A stretch of 64,000 nucleotides of DNA, from positions 1 to 64,000 of the forward strand of contig CAZYBG010000008.1 of the NCBI GenBank assembly GCA_964645155.1, read 5' to 3'. Shown one piece after another: positions 35,777 through 43,646 of the stretch (the first letter of the stretch is position 1; every line of letters starts with the position of its first letter). This stretch comes from CAZYBG01 sp964645155. GTDB lineage: Bacteria > Pseudomonadota > Alphaproteobacteria > Rhodobacterales > Rhodobacteraceae. Made by a program: the position numbers and the translations under genes. The notes beneath the pieces were generated by a model. The model was not told the origin of the DNA and made no database searches. It saw nothing but the letters and a program-made list of their open reading frames with translations.

Positions 35777-36936
35777 TCGAGATCGCGGGACAGGTCTACG
35801 GGTTCGACGACCCGATCGTCATCGCGACCCTCGTCGGCGGGGCCCTGGTGCTTCTGCTCTTCGTCCTGCTGTTCATCGCCGTCCGCCGCGCGGGCCAGTC
35901 CGCAAGGCTGGCCGAACCCGTCGCCCGCGAGCTTGGCCATCTCGGGCAGCGGGTCCAGATGCTGTCGGACGGCCAGCAGCAGCTCTCGGGCGGACTGACC
36001 CATGTCAGCGAAGCGCAGGCAGCCGCCCAGGCGCGGATGCTGCAGCTTCTGGAGCACCGGCTGCAGACGGTCACGCACGCAATGACCGAGAACCTGCAGG
36101 GCTCCGCGCAGCGCACGGCACGAAGTCTGGGCGAGCTGCAGCAGCGGCTCGAGACGATCGACCGGGCGCAGGCCAACATCGAGAAGCTCTCGGGCAATGT
36201 GCTGTCGCTCCAGGACATCCTGTCGAACAAGCAGACCCGCGGCGCGTTCGGCGAGATCCAGCTGCACGACATCGTCGGCAAGGCGCTGCCGCCGGACGCC
36301 TTTACCATGCAGGCGACGCTGTCGAACGGGCGGCGGGCGGATTGCCTGATACACCTGCCGAACCCGCCGGGGCCGATCGTCGTCGACGCCAAGTTCCCGC
36401 TCGAGGCCTACGAGGCGCTCCGCGCCGCGAAGACCGAGCGCGAGATGCAGGAGGCCGCGCGCCTCCTGCGGACCGCCGTCCGGGCGCATATCCGGGCCAT
36501 CTCCGAGCGCTACATCCTCGAAGGCGAGACAGCCGATGGCGCCCTGATGTTCCTGCCTTCGGAAGCGGTCTATGCCGAACTCCACTCGAACTTCGCCGAT
36601 GTCGTGCGCGAGGGCTTCGCGGCGCGCGTCTGGATCGTCTCGCCTACCACCTGCATGGCGACGCTCAACACCATGCGCGCAGTGTTGAAGGATGCGCGGA
36701 TGCGCGCGCAGGCGGGTGTGATCCGGCGCGAACTCGCATTGCTGCATCAGGACGTCGACCGGCTCGGCACCCGGGTCGAGAACCTTGATCGCCACTTCGG
36801 CATGGCCGCGAAGGACATCGAGGAGATCAAGGTTTCGGCCGACAAGGCGGGGCGCCGCGCCCAGCGCCTCGACAGCTTCGATTTCGACGAGCTTTCGGCT
36901 GATGCGCGGGAGCCTCTGGCACGGCCGGCCGAGTAG
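35773..36936 (+). CDS. rmuC: DNA recombination protein RmuC
   Basis: 387 residues. An N-terminal membrane helix ([22 protein letters not shown], residues 13-35) is followed by a coiled coil of about 100 residues ([20 protein letters not shown] ... [20 protein letters not shown]). The RmuC catalytic-like domain begins at [17 protein letters not shown], with [16 protein letters not shown] and [19 protein letters not shown]. RmuC limits inversions at short inverted repeats and is related to PD-(D/E)xK nucleases. The ATG lies within the mutL stop region (4-bp overlap), so both DNA-stability proteins are co-translated. Confidence 0.94.
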   Translation: MIEIAGQVYGFDDPIVIATLVGGALVLLLFVLLFIAVRRAGQSARLAEPVARELGHLGQRVQMLSDGQQQLSGGLTHVSEAQAAAQARMLQLLEHRLQTVTHAMTENLQGSAQRTARSLGELQQRLETIDRAQANIEKLSGNVLSLQDILSNKQTRGAFGEIQLHDIVGKALPPDAFTMQATLSNGRRADCLIHLPNPPGPIVVDAKFPLEAYEALRAAKTEREMQEAARLLRTAVRAHIRAISERYILEGETADGALMFLPSEAVYAELHSNFADVVREGFAARVWIVSPTTCMATLNTMRAVLKDARMRAQAGVIRRELALLHQDVDRLGTRVENLDRHFGMAAKDIEEIKVSADKAGRRAQRLDSFDFDELSADAREPLARPAE

Positions 36937-36974
36937 GCGATTCGCGTCCGGCGGCCTCGAACCACTACCTTCCC

Positions 36975-37112
36975 GCGCAACATGAATGTGTTGCGCAACC
37001 GTTGGATGAAACCTGCCAATACTCGTGGACCGGTCCGCTGTCGCTAGGCGACTGTTTCCAAATGGAAAGCTGCCGTAGGCGAACGGGATCGCGTTCAGGC
37101 CATTTTATGGCC
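36975..37112. promoter_or_regulatory. Cluster of four short palindromes upstream of the PP2C phosphatase
   Basis: In the 342-bp gap after rmuC: GCGCAACA / TGTTGCGC arms (36975-36996, 6-base spacer); GGACCGGTCC (37027-37036, perfect); TTTCCA-AA-TGGAAA (37055-37068); GGCCAT-TTT-ATGGCC (37098-37112). The first may be a hairpin ending mutL-rmuC transcription. The others look like protein-binding sites or small stems. The remainder of the gap carries a possible leader ORF and nothing else clear. Confidence 0.4.
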
Positions 37113-37192
37113 AAGATCATACAGCGAACATCCGAGTTGCGCCCGCGCGCGGAGTGCGCGCCGGGCCTGTGCTACTTACGAGGAGACGCGCG

Positions 37193-37282
37193 ATGGTTGA
37201 TGGCGCCAAAACAGGGTATTCGCGCGACAGACGCCCCCGGGGCGCCGTCCGTGGCCCTCGCGTGCCCGGGGTCGTGCGATGA
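37193..37282 (+). CDS. Possible 29-codon leader ORF coupled to the PP2C gene
   Basis: ATG at 37193 follows a strong GAGGAG site 8 bp upstream. The frame encodes 29 residues rich in Arg, Gly, Pro and Val (VDGAKTGYSRDRRPRGAVRG and on) and stops at 37280-37282, overlapping the phosphatase ATG (ATGA). The phosphatase ATG itself lacks a good ribosome site, so coupling through this ORF is plausible. It is not a known peptide; it could also be chance. Confidence 0.4.
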   Translation: MVDGAKTGYSRDRRPRGAVRGPRVPGVVR

Positions 37283-38307
37283 TCGGCCTGTCGCAACGGG
37301 CGGCGGCGGCCGCCTCGGCAGACGCCGAGGTCTACCACTTCGACGTGGCCGCGGCGGCCATGCGCGGCTCCCGGCAGGAGCAGGAAGACTGCCTCATCAC
37401 CCACTTTCCGCTTGGGCAGAAGCATGGCTTCGCGGTGCTGGCGGACGGAATGGGCGGCCACGCCGCCGGCAAGGTCGCGAGCGCGCTCGCCGTCGCCGAA
37501 ATGTTCACGCATCTCAAGGTCAACGAAGCGGCCCTGGAACGCGGCTCGCCCAACCTTACGGGCATCCTGCGCGCCGCCGCAGAGGCCGCCAACGCCCGGA
37601 TCGCCGCGCATTCCCGCAAGCAGGCCGACACCAAGGGAATGGGCACCACGCTGCTCGCCCCGGTGTTCTGCGGCAACCGCCTGTCGTGGATCTCGATCGG
37701 CGACTCGCCCTTGCTTCTCCTGCGGGACGGGGCGCTCTATCTGGTCAACCGCCTGCACTCGATGGCGGCTCAGATCGACCTTCTGGCGCAGGCCGGCCAG
37801 ATCAGCGCCGACGAAGCGCGCGACCATCCCGAGCGCAATGTGCTGACCTCCGCGCTCACCGGCTCCGCGATATCCCAGATCGATTGCCCTGCCGAACCCG
37901 AGACCTTGCGCGCCGGCGACATCGTCATCGCCGCGAGCGACGGCATCCTGACGCTGCCGAGCGCGATGATCGCCGCGACGCTTGCCGCCAATGAAGCGAA
38001 GGGCGCGTCGCAGATCGCCTCGATCGTGCTGGCGGCGCTGCAGGACTTCGCCGACCCCGAGCAGGACAATGCGACGATCGCGATCGTCAAGGTCATTGCA
38101 CAGCCACGCGCCGAAGTGGTGCGCCGCGACATGGCGGTCCTCGCGGTCACCCGCGAAGCGCCGAAGCCCGACGATGCGGTCCCGCCGGCGATCGCGCCGA
38201 TCGAGGCCGCTCCGATCCTCACCGAAGCCGTGCCGGTCGCCAAGGAAGAAGCCGCGAAGCGCAAGAGCTACTTCTACCGCGGCCAGCAGTACTTCCGCGA
38301 CGACTGA
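37279..38307 (+). CDS. PP2C-type serine/threonine protein phosphatase
   Basis: 342 residues. PPM motifs: AAMRGSRQEQEDCLITHFPLG (motif 1, with Glu and Asp metal ligands), FAVLADGMGGHAAGKVASAL (motif 2), KGMGTTLLAPVF, LSWISIGDSPLLLLRDGALY, IVIAASDGILTLP and DPEQDNATIAIVKVI (last Asp metal ligand). It removes phosphate from Ser/Thr residues in the cytoplasm. The last 70 residues are a Pro/Ala-rich tail ending KRKSYFYRGQQYFRDD, outside the catalytic fold. No kinase is adjacent. Confidence 0.93.
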   Translation: MIGLSQRAAAAASADAEVYHFDVAAAAMRGSRQEQEDCLITHFPLGQKHGFAVLADGMGGHAAGKVASALAVAEMFTHLKVNEAALERGSPNLTGILRAAAEAANARIAAHSRKQADTKGMGTTLLAPVFCGNRLSWISIGDSPLLLLRDGALYLVNRLHSMAAQIDLLAQAGQISADEARDHPERNVLTSALTGSAISQIDCPAEPETLRAGDIVIAASDGILTLPSAMIAATLAANEAKGASQIASIVLAALQDFADPEQDNATIAIVKVIAQPRAEVVRRDMAVLAVTREAPKPDDAVPPAIAPIEAAPILTEAVPVAKEEAAKRKSYFYRGQQYFRDD

Positions 38308-38332
38308 ACCGCGCCGTCCGGCCCGCGCGCAG

Positions 38333-38992
38333 TCAGATCCGGAAGAACGGCTGGGCGATACGCGGCAGCAAGCTGTTGAACCTCAGCCGCGCATCGGTCG
38401 CCGCCAGGCAGATACAATCGGACCCCGTCTCGGCCACCGGGCGATGGTCCATCGACGCGTCGGCCACCTCGATGTCGCCGCGACCGAAGCGGTCGGCCTC
38501 GTCGCGGAAGGCACCCTGCAGCACCAGCGTCAGTTCGGTACCGCGGTGGCCGTGGTCGGGTACCGCCGCCCCTGCCGGAATATGGAGAAGCCGCACTGTG
38601 GCATCGCGCGACGTCGGCAGGATCGCCTGCCGGATGCCGCCGCCGATCGCGCGCCATTTCACTGCGTCGATGCCACCGCCGACATAACCGGCCAGAGGCG
38701 CGGGAAGGAAACCTTCGGCCCGCGGTGGCCGCGACCGCTCGGTCCGGATCGGCGCCTTCGGCCCGCCAGCGATCAACCTGAGCGTCGCCCCAAGGCTGTC
38801 ATGCCCCATCTCCACGGCCTCGGCCGATTCGAGAACCACGCCGCCGACCGCCTCGTGGGCCGCGAGCCGCGCCCGGCATTCGTCGCACATCGAGACATGC
38901 GTGGCGACGACCAGGTTGAACGCCTCGGGAAGGGAACCGGCGGCGTAGCCGAGAAGCAGGCTGTCGGTAAGATGGTGTCTGATTGCTGACAT
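38333..38992 (-). CDS. chrR: Zinc-dependent anti-sigma-E factor ChrR
   Basis: 219 residues from the ATG at 38992; a GTG 9 bp upstream overlaps the rpoE stop. The anti-sigma domain begins IRHHLTDSLLLGYAAGSLPE and has the zinc set His6/His7 with H-x3-C-x2-C (His32, Cys36, Cys39). The C-terminal cupin domain has LLHIPAGAAVPDHGHRGTEL with further metal-type His and Glu. In R. sphaeroides ChrR holds sigma-E (RpoE) inactive until singlet oxygen triggers its proteolysis; the cupin domain is needed for that response. It lies 5 bp after rpoE in one operon. Confidence 0.93.
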   Translation of the reverse strand: MSAIRHHLTDSLLLGYAAGSLPEAFNLVVATHVSMCDECRARLAAHEAVGGVVLESAEAVEMGHDSLGATLRLIAGGPKAPIRTERSRPPRAEGFLPAPLAGYVGGGIDAVKWRAIGGGIRQAILPTSRDATVRLLHIPAGAAVPDHGHRGTELTLVLQGAFRDEADRFGRGDIEVADASMDHRPVAETGSDCICLAATDARLRFNSLLPRIAQPFFRI

Positions 38993-38997
38993 GTCTT

Positions 38998-39543
38998 TCA
39001 CTTCATTTCATGGCGCAGACGTTCCAGCGCCAAACGGATCCGCGACTTGATCGTTCCCAGCGGCAGCCCCGTCTCGGCTGCAATCTCCGAATGCGACAGG
39101 TCGCCGTAGTACGCGCGCTCGATCAGTTCCCGCTGCTTGGCGGGAAGCTGCGCCAGTGCCGCGCCGAGCTTCTCGCTCTCCTGCTGCAGCATCAGCGCCT
39201 CGGCCTGATCCCGCTCGGGCTCCGGTCCCCAGGGCAATTCCTCCGGCTCGGGCCGGCGCTGCTTGCGCAGCGCGTCGATCTTGCGGTTGCGCGCGATCGT
39301 GAAGATCCACGTCGCCACGCTTGCCCGTGCCGGATCGAACAGGTCGGCCTTGTGCCAGAGCGTTGCCATCACTTCCTGCGTGCATTCCTCGGCAAGCGAT
39401 GCACTCGCCCCCGACTTCATCAGAAAAGCCTTCACCCTCGGCGCGAAATGGCGGAACAGCGATGCGAAAGCGGCCGGGTCGCGTTGCGACCTGATCCGCT
39501 CCATCACGTCCAGCCAGCCCGTGTCTGCGGCTGCGGCCCTCAC
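38998..39543 (-). CDS. rpoE: ECF sigma factor RpoE (ECF11 type)
   Basis: Start chosen at GTG 39543, 181 residues: it has the excellent ribosome site GGGGGAGGAAACGCG and matches the length of R. sphaeroides RpoE. The frame is open to an ATG at 39648, but that ATG would fall at or before the transcription start of the promoter at 39653-39682. Region 2 includes AFASLFRHFAPRVKAFLMKS, VMATLWHKADLFDPARASVA and TWIFTIARNRKIDALRKQ; region 4 includes LIERAYYGDLSHSEIAAETG and LGTIKSRIRLALERL. It directs transcription in response to singlet oxygen and is followed by its anti-sigma chrR. Confidence 0.93.
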   Translation of the reverse strand: MRAAAADTGWLDVMERIRSQRDPAAFASLFRHFAPRVKAFLMKSGASASLAEECTQEVMATLWHKADLFDPARASVATWIFTIARNRKIDALRKQRRPEPEELPWGPEPERDQAEALMLQQESEKLGAALAQLPAKQRELIERAYYGDLSHSEIAAETGLPLGTIKSRIRLALERLRHEMK

Positions 39544-39652
39544 CGCGTTTCCTCCCCCGAAAATGACACTTGTCCGTCCGCCCCGACGATAGGGGCTGGT
39601 GTAGACGGCTGCATCCGATTCCTCGCGGGCGTTGACGCCGGTAAACATGAAA

Positions 39653-39682
39653 CTGTTACGTCGACGCTGTCCGACCGGATCA
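39653..39682 (-). promoter_or_regulatory. Sigma-E-type promoter for rpoE-chrR
   Basis: On the minus strand TGATCC (39682-39677), an 18-base spacer and TAACAG (39658-39653). R. sphaeroides sigma-E promoters carry TGATCC in the -35 region with an A/T-rich TAAGA-like -10 at similar spacing, and rpoE is autoregulated there. The start would lie near 39645, about 100 bases before the GTG of rpoE. Confidence 0.65.
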
Positions 39683-39717
39683 CGGAAATCGTTCGATCGT
39701 GCCGAAGCGGGCGCAAT

Positions 39718-39747
39718 TAATCCGTTCGTCCGCCGCTGCCGTAGATA
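39718..39747 (+). promoter_or_regulatory. Candidate sigma-E promoter for the FAD-oxidoreductase operon
   Basis: TAATCC (39718-39723), 18 bases, TAGATA (39742-39747). It differs from the rpoE promoter on the other strand by one base in the -35 hexamer and keeps the same spacer. Transcription would start about 30 bases before the ATG at 39784. The downstream operon is sigma-E-dependent in R. sphaeroides, which supports the call. Confidence 0.5.
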
Positions 39748-39783
39748 TGATCGGGACGGGACAGATCAGGCAAGCTGGAGATC

Positions 39784-41076
39784 ATGATGCCTTTTGAGAC
39801 CACCGGCGCTGCAAAGCGCGTGGCGGTGATTGGTGCCGGCGTCTCGGGCCTCGGCGCCGCGCACATGCTCGCCGCCACCTACCGGATCGTTCTGTTCGAG
39901 GCCGACAGCCGGCTCGGCGGACACGCGCGGACGGTAATTGCCGGCAAACGCGGCGATCAGCCGGTCGATACCGGTTTCATCGTGTTCAACGACGCCAACT
40001 ATCCCCATCTCGTGCGGCTCTTCGACAAGCTCGGCGTCCCCGTCGTCGAAAGCGACATGAGCTTCGCCGCATCGGTCGATGGCGGCCGGATCGAATACGG
40101 TCTGCGCTCGCTCGACACGATCTTCGCGCAGCGCCGGAACCTCGCGAACCCGCGCTTTCTCGGGATGATCTGCGATATCCTGCGCTTCAACCGCCAGGCT
40201 GCCACGACTACCCGTGATCCCGCCGAGACGATCGCCGACATGATCCGGCGCCTCCGCCTCGGCGGCTGGTTCCGCGACTACTACCTGCTCCCACTCTCGG
40301 GCGCGATCTGGTCGACGCCGGTCGAGAAGGTGCTCGACTTTCCGGCCGAGACGATGGTCCGGTTCCTCGAGAACCACGCGCTCCTTGACTATTCCGCCAA
40401 GCACCAGTGGTTCACCGTGGCGGGCGGATCAGTCCAGTATGTCGGCCGGCTCGAGGCGGCGCTGCAGCGTCAGGGCGTCGATATCCGGCTCTCCGCTCCG
40501 GTCGACGCGGTGCGCCGGGTGGCCGGCGGGGTCGAGGTGAAGGCGGCCGGCGGTGACTGGGAGGTGTTCGACGAGGTGGTGTTCGCAAGCCACACCGACC
40601 AGGCGCTCGCGATGCTGTCCGACGCGACGCCGGAAGAACGCCACGCACTGGCCGCCATCCGCTACCAGCCGAACGAGGCGGTCCTGCACGCCGACGAAAG
40701 CCTGATGCCGCGGCGCAAGGCGGTCTGGTCGTCCTGGAACTACGCCGAGGAGACGGGCCGGCGCGGCGACCGGATCGACCTGACCTACTGGATGAACTCG
40801 CTCCAGCCGATCCCGCTGGACGATCCGCTGTTCGTCACGCTGAACGCGACGCGCCCGATCCGCGAGGACCTGATCTACGACCAGGTGACCTTCTCGCACC
40901 CGATCTACGACGTCCCGGCGCTTCGCGCGCAGCAGGCGATCCGGGCGATGAACGGCGCGCGGAACACGTGGTTCTGCGGTGCCTGGATGCGCAATGGCTT
41001 CCACGAGGACGGCCTCGCCTCGGCCGTCGAGGTCGCCGAGGCGATGCGGCGCGCCGACGAGGCGATCGCGGCGTGA
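39784..41076 (+). CDS. FAD-dependent amine-oxidase-type oxidoreductase (RSP_1091/UfaO-like)
   Basis: 430 residues. N-terminal FAD fold: VAVIGAGVSGLGAAHMLA, then FEADSRLGGHARTV and the family-typical PVDTGFIVFNDANYPHLVRLF. The C-terminal flavin motif is WFCGAWMRNGFHEDGLASAV. This type of NAD(P)-binding protein is encoded with DUF1365 and fatty-acid-modifying enzymes. In R. sphaeroides the orthologue by position (RSP_1091, divergent from rpoE) is, as I recall, UfaO, needed to form furan fatty acids that scavenge singlet oxygen. Orthology here rests on family and synteny. ATGATG allows a start at 39784 or 39787. It is coupled to the DUF1365 gene by GTGA. Confidence 0.85.
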   Translation: MMPFETTGAAKRVAVIGAGVSGLGAAHMLAATYRIVLFEADSRLGGHARTVIAGKRGDQPVDTGFIVFNDANYPHLVRLFDKLGVPVVESDMSFAASVDGGRIEYGLRSLDTIFAQRRNLANPRFLGMICDILRFNRQAATTTRDPAETIADMIRRLRLGGWFRDYYLLPLSGAIWSTPVEKVLDFPAETMVRFLENHALLDYSAKHQWFTVAGGSVQYVGRLEAALQRQGVDIRLSAPVDAVRRVAGGVEVKAAGGDWEVFDEVVFASHTDQALAMLSDATPEERHALAAIRYQPNEAVLHADESLMPRRKAVWSSWNYAEETGRRGDRIDLTYWMNSLQPIPLDDPLFVTLNATRPIREDLIYDQVTFSHPIYDVPALRAQQAIRAMNGARNTWFCGAWMRNGFHEDGLASAVEVAEAMRRADEAIAA

Positions 41077-41828
41077 ACGCGATCGAACATATCGCGGGGA
41101 CCACCTTTCACGGCCGGCGGGGCGCCATCGCGAACTCCTTCCGCTACAGGGTCGACTACGTGCTGCTCGACCCCGAGACGGATGCCGGCGGCCCCGCGCT
41201 CTTCTCCCGCAACCGGGGAAACCTCGCCGCGCTGCACGATGCCGATCACGGCGGACCGCCGGGGTGCGGGGCCGGTCCGGCCTGGGTCCGGCAGGTGCTG
41301 GCGCAGCATGCCCCCGAGGTCTCCGGCCGCCTTCTGCTCCTCGCCCAGCCGCGCATCCTCGGCCATGTGTTCAACCCGGTCAGCTTCTGGCTCTGCCACG
41401 ACGCGGCGGGCGGCTTGCGGGTCGTGATCGCCGAGGTGACGAACACGTTCGGCGACCGGCACTCGTACCTTTGCCGCCGGGAGGACCTGGCGGTGCTCAC
41501 CCGCGACGATGCCGTGACGGCCCGCAAGCTCCTCCACGTCTCGCCATTTCAGCCGGTCGAGGGCGGCTATGTCTTCCGATTCGACATCCGGCCGGACCGG
41601 ATCGGCATATTCATCGACTATTCGGCCGGAAACGGCGGCCTGCTCGCGACGCTGACAGGTCCGCGGCGGCCACTGACCACCGCCGGCATCCTCAGGGCCT
41701 GTCTTCGCCGGCCTTTCGGCAGCCGCAGGGTGCTGGCGCTGATTCACTGGCAGGCGTTCAGGCTGTGGTGGAAGGGGGCGGCGTATCGCGCCCGCCCGGA
41801 GCCGCCGGCCGAGGAGGTCACCCGATGA
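41073..41828 (+). CDS. DUF1365 protein, sigma-E operon
   Basis: 251 residues from a GTG that overlaps the preceding stop. DUF1365 features: HGRRGAIANSFRYRVDYVLL (the HxR-x-F-Y start), FSRNRGNLAALHDADHGG, ILGHVFNPVSFWLCHDAAGG, VIAEVTNTFGDRHSYL and the end IHWQAFRLWWKGAAY. It is almost always paired with the FAD oxidoreductase above, and in many genomes with cyclopropane-fatty-acid synthase-like enzymes, so a role in lipid modification is likely. Cytoplasmic or membrane-associated; reaction unknown. R. sphaeroides counterpart by order: RSP_1090. Confidence 0.9.
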   Translation: MNAIEHIAGTTFHGRRGAIANSFRYRVDYVLLDPETDAGGPALFSRNRGNLAALHDADHGGPPGCGAGPAWVRQVLAQHAPEVSGRLLLLAQPRILGHVFNPVSFWLCHDAAGGLRVVIAEVTNTFGDRHSYLCRREDLAVLTRDDAVTARKLLHVSPFQPVEGGYVFRFDIRPDRIGIFIDYSAGNGGLLATLTGPRRPLTTAGILRACLRRPFGSRRVLALIHWQAFRLWWKGAAYRARPEPPAEEVTR

Positions 41829-43081
41829 TGGCGGCAGAGGCCGAACCCGCGGGCCGGGCGGATCGGGCCACGCTGCTGCCCTGGGCGGCATTCGGCGGCG
41901 TCCTCGCCGCGGCGGGGCTGCCGATCTACATCCACGCGCCGAAGTTCTACGTCGACGAGTATGGCGTAAGCCTCGCGGCCCTCGGTGTCGTGCTGTTCGG
42001 GCTGCGCCTCGTCGACGTGATCCAGGACCCTGCGCTCGGCTGGCTTGCCGCGCGCCTGCGCCACCGGCGCGCGGTCGCTGTGGCGATCGCCGGGGCGGTC
42101 ATGGCGGCGGCGATGGTGGGGCTTTTCGCCGTCACGCCGCCCGTCGCCCCGCTCCTGTGGTTCGCGGTTACGCTCGTCGCGCTTTTCAGCGCGTTCAGCT
42201 TTCTCACGATCACGTTCTATGCCGAAGGCGTCGGCAGGGCCGCCCGGCTCGGGGCGAAGGGCCATGTCCGGCTCGCGAGCTGGCGCGAGACGGGTGCGCT
42301 TCTCGGGGTGTGCCTCGCCGCCGTGGCGCCTGCGGCGCTGGCGCCCTTCGCGGCCAACCCTTTCGCGGTTTTCGCATTCGGTTTCGCAGCGGCCTGCCTT
42401 CTGGCCGTCGTCCTGATGCGCGGGGAATGGGGCGCCGCACGGGTCGAGGGGGGCACCGGCTTCGCCGCCGTGCTGGCCGACCCCGTGGCGCGCCGGCTGC
42501 TCCTGATCGCCCTGGTCAACGCGACGCCTGTCGCGGTCACCTCCACGCTGTTCCTGTTCTTCGTCGAAAGCCGGCTTGCCGCACCGGGCTGGGAGGGGCC
42601 GCTGCTCCTCCTCTTCTTTCTGGCTGCCGCGGTGTCGGCACCGATCTGGGCGCGGCTTGCGGCCGTCCACGGCCCGAAGCGCATCCTGCTGGCGGCGATG
42701 GTCGTCGCCGTCCTGTCGTTCGGCTTTGCATCGACGCTGGGCGCGGGCGACATCGTGGCCTTCGCGGCGATCTGCATCGTTTCCGGCGCCGCCGTGGGTG
42801 CCGACCTCACGCTCCTGCCGGCGATCTTCGCCGCGCGCATGGCGAAGGTCGCGCCGGATGCCGCGCAGGCATTCGGCCTGTGGTCCTTCGTCTCGAAGTT
42901 CACGCTCGCCTTCGCCGCGGTGGCCCTGCTGCCGCTCCTCGAGGCCAGCGGGTTCTCGGCCGGCACCGGGAATCCGGCCGGTGCGTTGTCGATGCTGACC
43001 ATCCTCTATGCGTTCGTTCCCTGCGTGCTGAAACTCGTGGCGATCGGGTTGCTGCTCGCGACCCCGCTCAAGGAGGGCTGA
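41825..43081 (+). CDS. MFS transporter, GPH/melibiose-type
   Basis: 418 residues with about 12 membrane helices, starting with LLPWAAFGGVLAAAGLPIYI. Family features are the loop RLVDVIQDPALGWLAARLRH between helices 2 and 3, and the LASWRETGALLGVCLAAVAP segment, as in MFS_2 (glycoside-pentoside-hexuronide) carriers. The cargo is not predictable; as part of the sigma-E operon it may move a lipid or precursor. Start ATG overlaps the preceding stop (ATGA). R. sphaeroides counterpart by order: RSP_1089. Confidence 0.85.
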   Translation: MMAAEAEPAGRADRATLLPWAAFGGVLAAAGLPIYIHAPKFYVDEYGVSLAALGVVLFGLRLVDVIQDPALGWLAARLRHRRAVAVAIAGAVMAAAMVGLFAVTPPVAPLLWFAVTLVALFSAFSFLTITFYAEGVGRAARLGAKGHVRLASWRETGALLGVCLAAVAPAALAPFAANPFAVFAFGFAAACLLAVVLMRGEWGAARVEGGTGFAAVLADPVARRLLLIALVNATPVAVTSTLFLFFVESRLAAPGWEGPLLLLFFLAAAVSAPIWARLAAVHGPKRILLAAMVVAVLSFGFASTLGAGDIVAFAAICIVSGAAVGADLTLLPAIFAARMAKVAPDAAQAFGLWSFVSKFTLAFAAVALLPLLEASGFSAGTGNPAGALSMLTILYAFVPCVLKLVAIGLLLATPLKEG

Positions 43082-43085
43082 CCTG

Positions 43086-43646
43086 ATGGAACCCGTCTTC
43101 TTCCTGCTCGGCGCATGCGCCGTTCTCGGCCTCATCGCGCTCAAGGCGCGATATGCCGACTTTGCGGCGCAGTCGCCGCAGGACTACGCGATGCAGGGCC
43201 CCCAGTTCGATCTTCGCGAGCACCTGAAGGGCCCGATCCTGTGCGAGGGCGTGATCTACGGCCCGACGGGCCGGGTCTCGTCGCGGTTCATCGCCGACTT
43301 CGACGCGCGGTGGGAGGGCAACGTCGGAACCATGACCGAGGAATTCCGTTACGACAGCGGCGCGCGGCAAAGCCGGAAATGGCGCCTCACCCTCGGCAAC
43401 GACGGCTCGATCCGGGCCGAGGCCGACGATGTGGTGGGGGTCGGGACGGGCATGCAGGCCGGGCCGGGCGTGCAGCTCAACTACCGCATCCGGCTGCCGG
43501 AGGAATCGGGCGGGCACGTTCTCGACACGACGGACTGGATGTACCTGATGGAGAACGGCTCCATCATCAACCGCAGCCAGTTTCGCAAGTACGGAGTGAA
43601 GGTGGCCGAACTGGTCGCCACGATGCGCAAGAAGGACATGGGGTGA
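43086..43646 (+). CDS. DUF3833 protein, sigma-E operon
   Basis: 186 residues. One N-terminal hydrophobic segment (VFFLLGACAVLGLIALKA) followed by a lipocalin-like beta-rich domain: FDLREHLKGPILCEGVIYGP, GRVSSRFIADFDARWEGNVG, TEEFRYDSGARQSRKWRL and DTTDWMYLMENGSIINRSQF. This is DUF3833, membrane-anchored, function unknown; a lipid-binding role would fit the neighbours. It starts 4 bp after the transporter and its stop overlaps the SDR start (GTGA). Confidence 0.88.
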   Translation: MEPVFFLLGACAVLGLIALKARYADFAAQSPQDYAMQGPQFDLREHLKGPILCEGVIYGPTGRVSSRFIADFDARWEGNVGTMTEEFRYDSGARQSRKWRLTLGNDGSIRAEADDVVGVGTGMQAGPGVQLNYRIRLPEESGGHVLDTTDWMYLMENGSIINRSQFRKYGVKVAELVATMRKKDMG

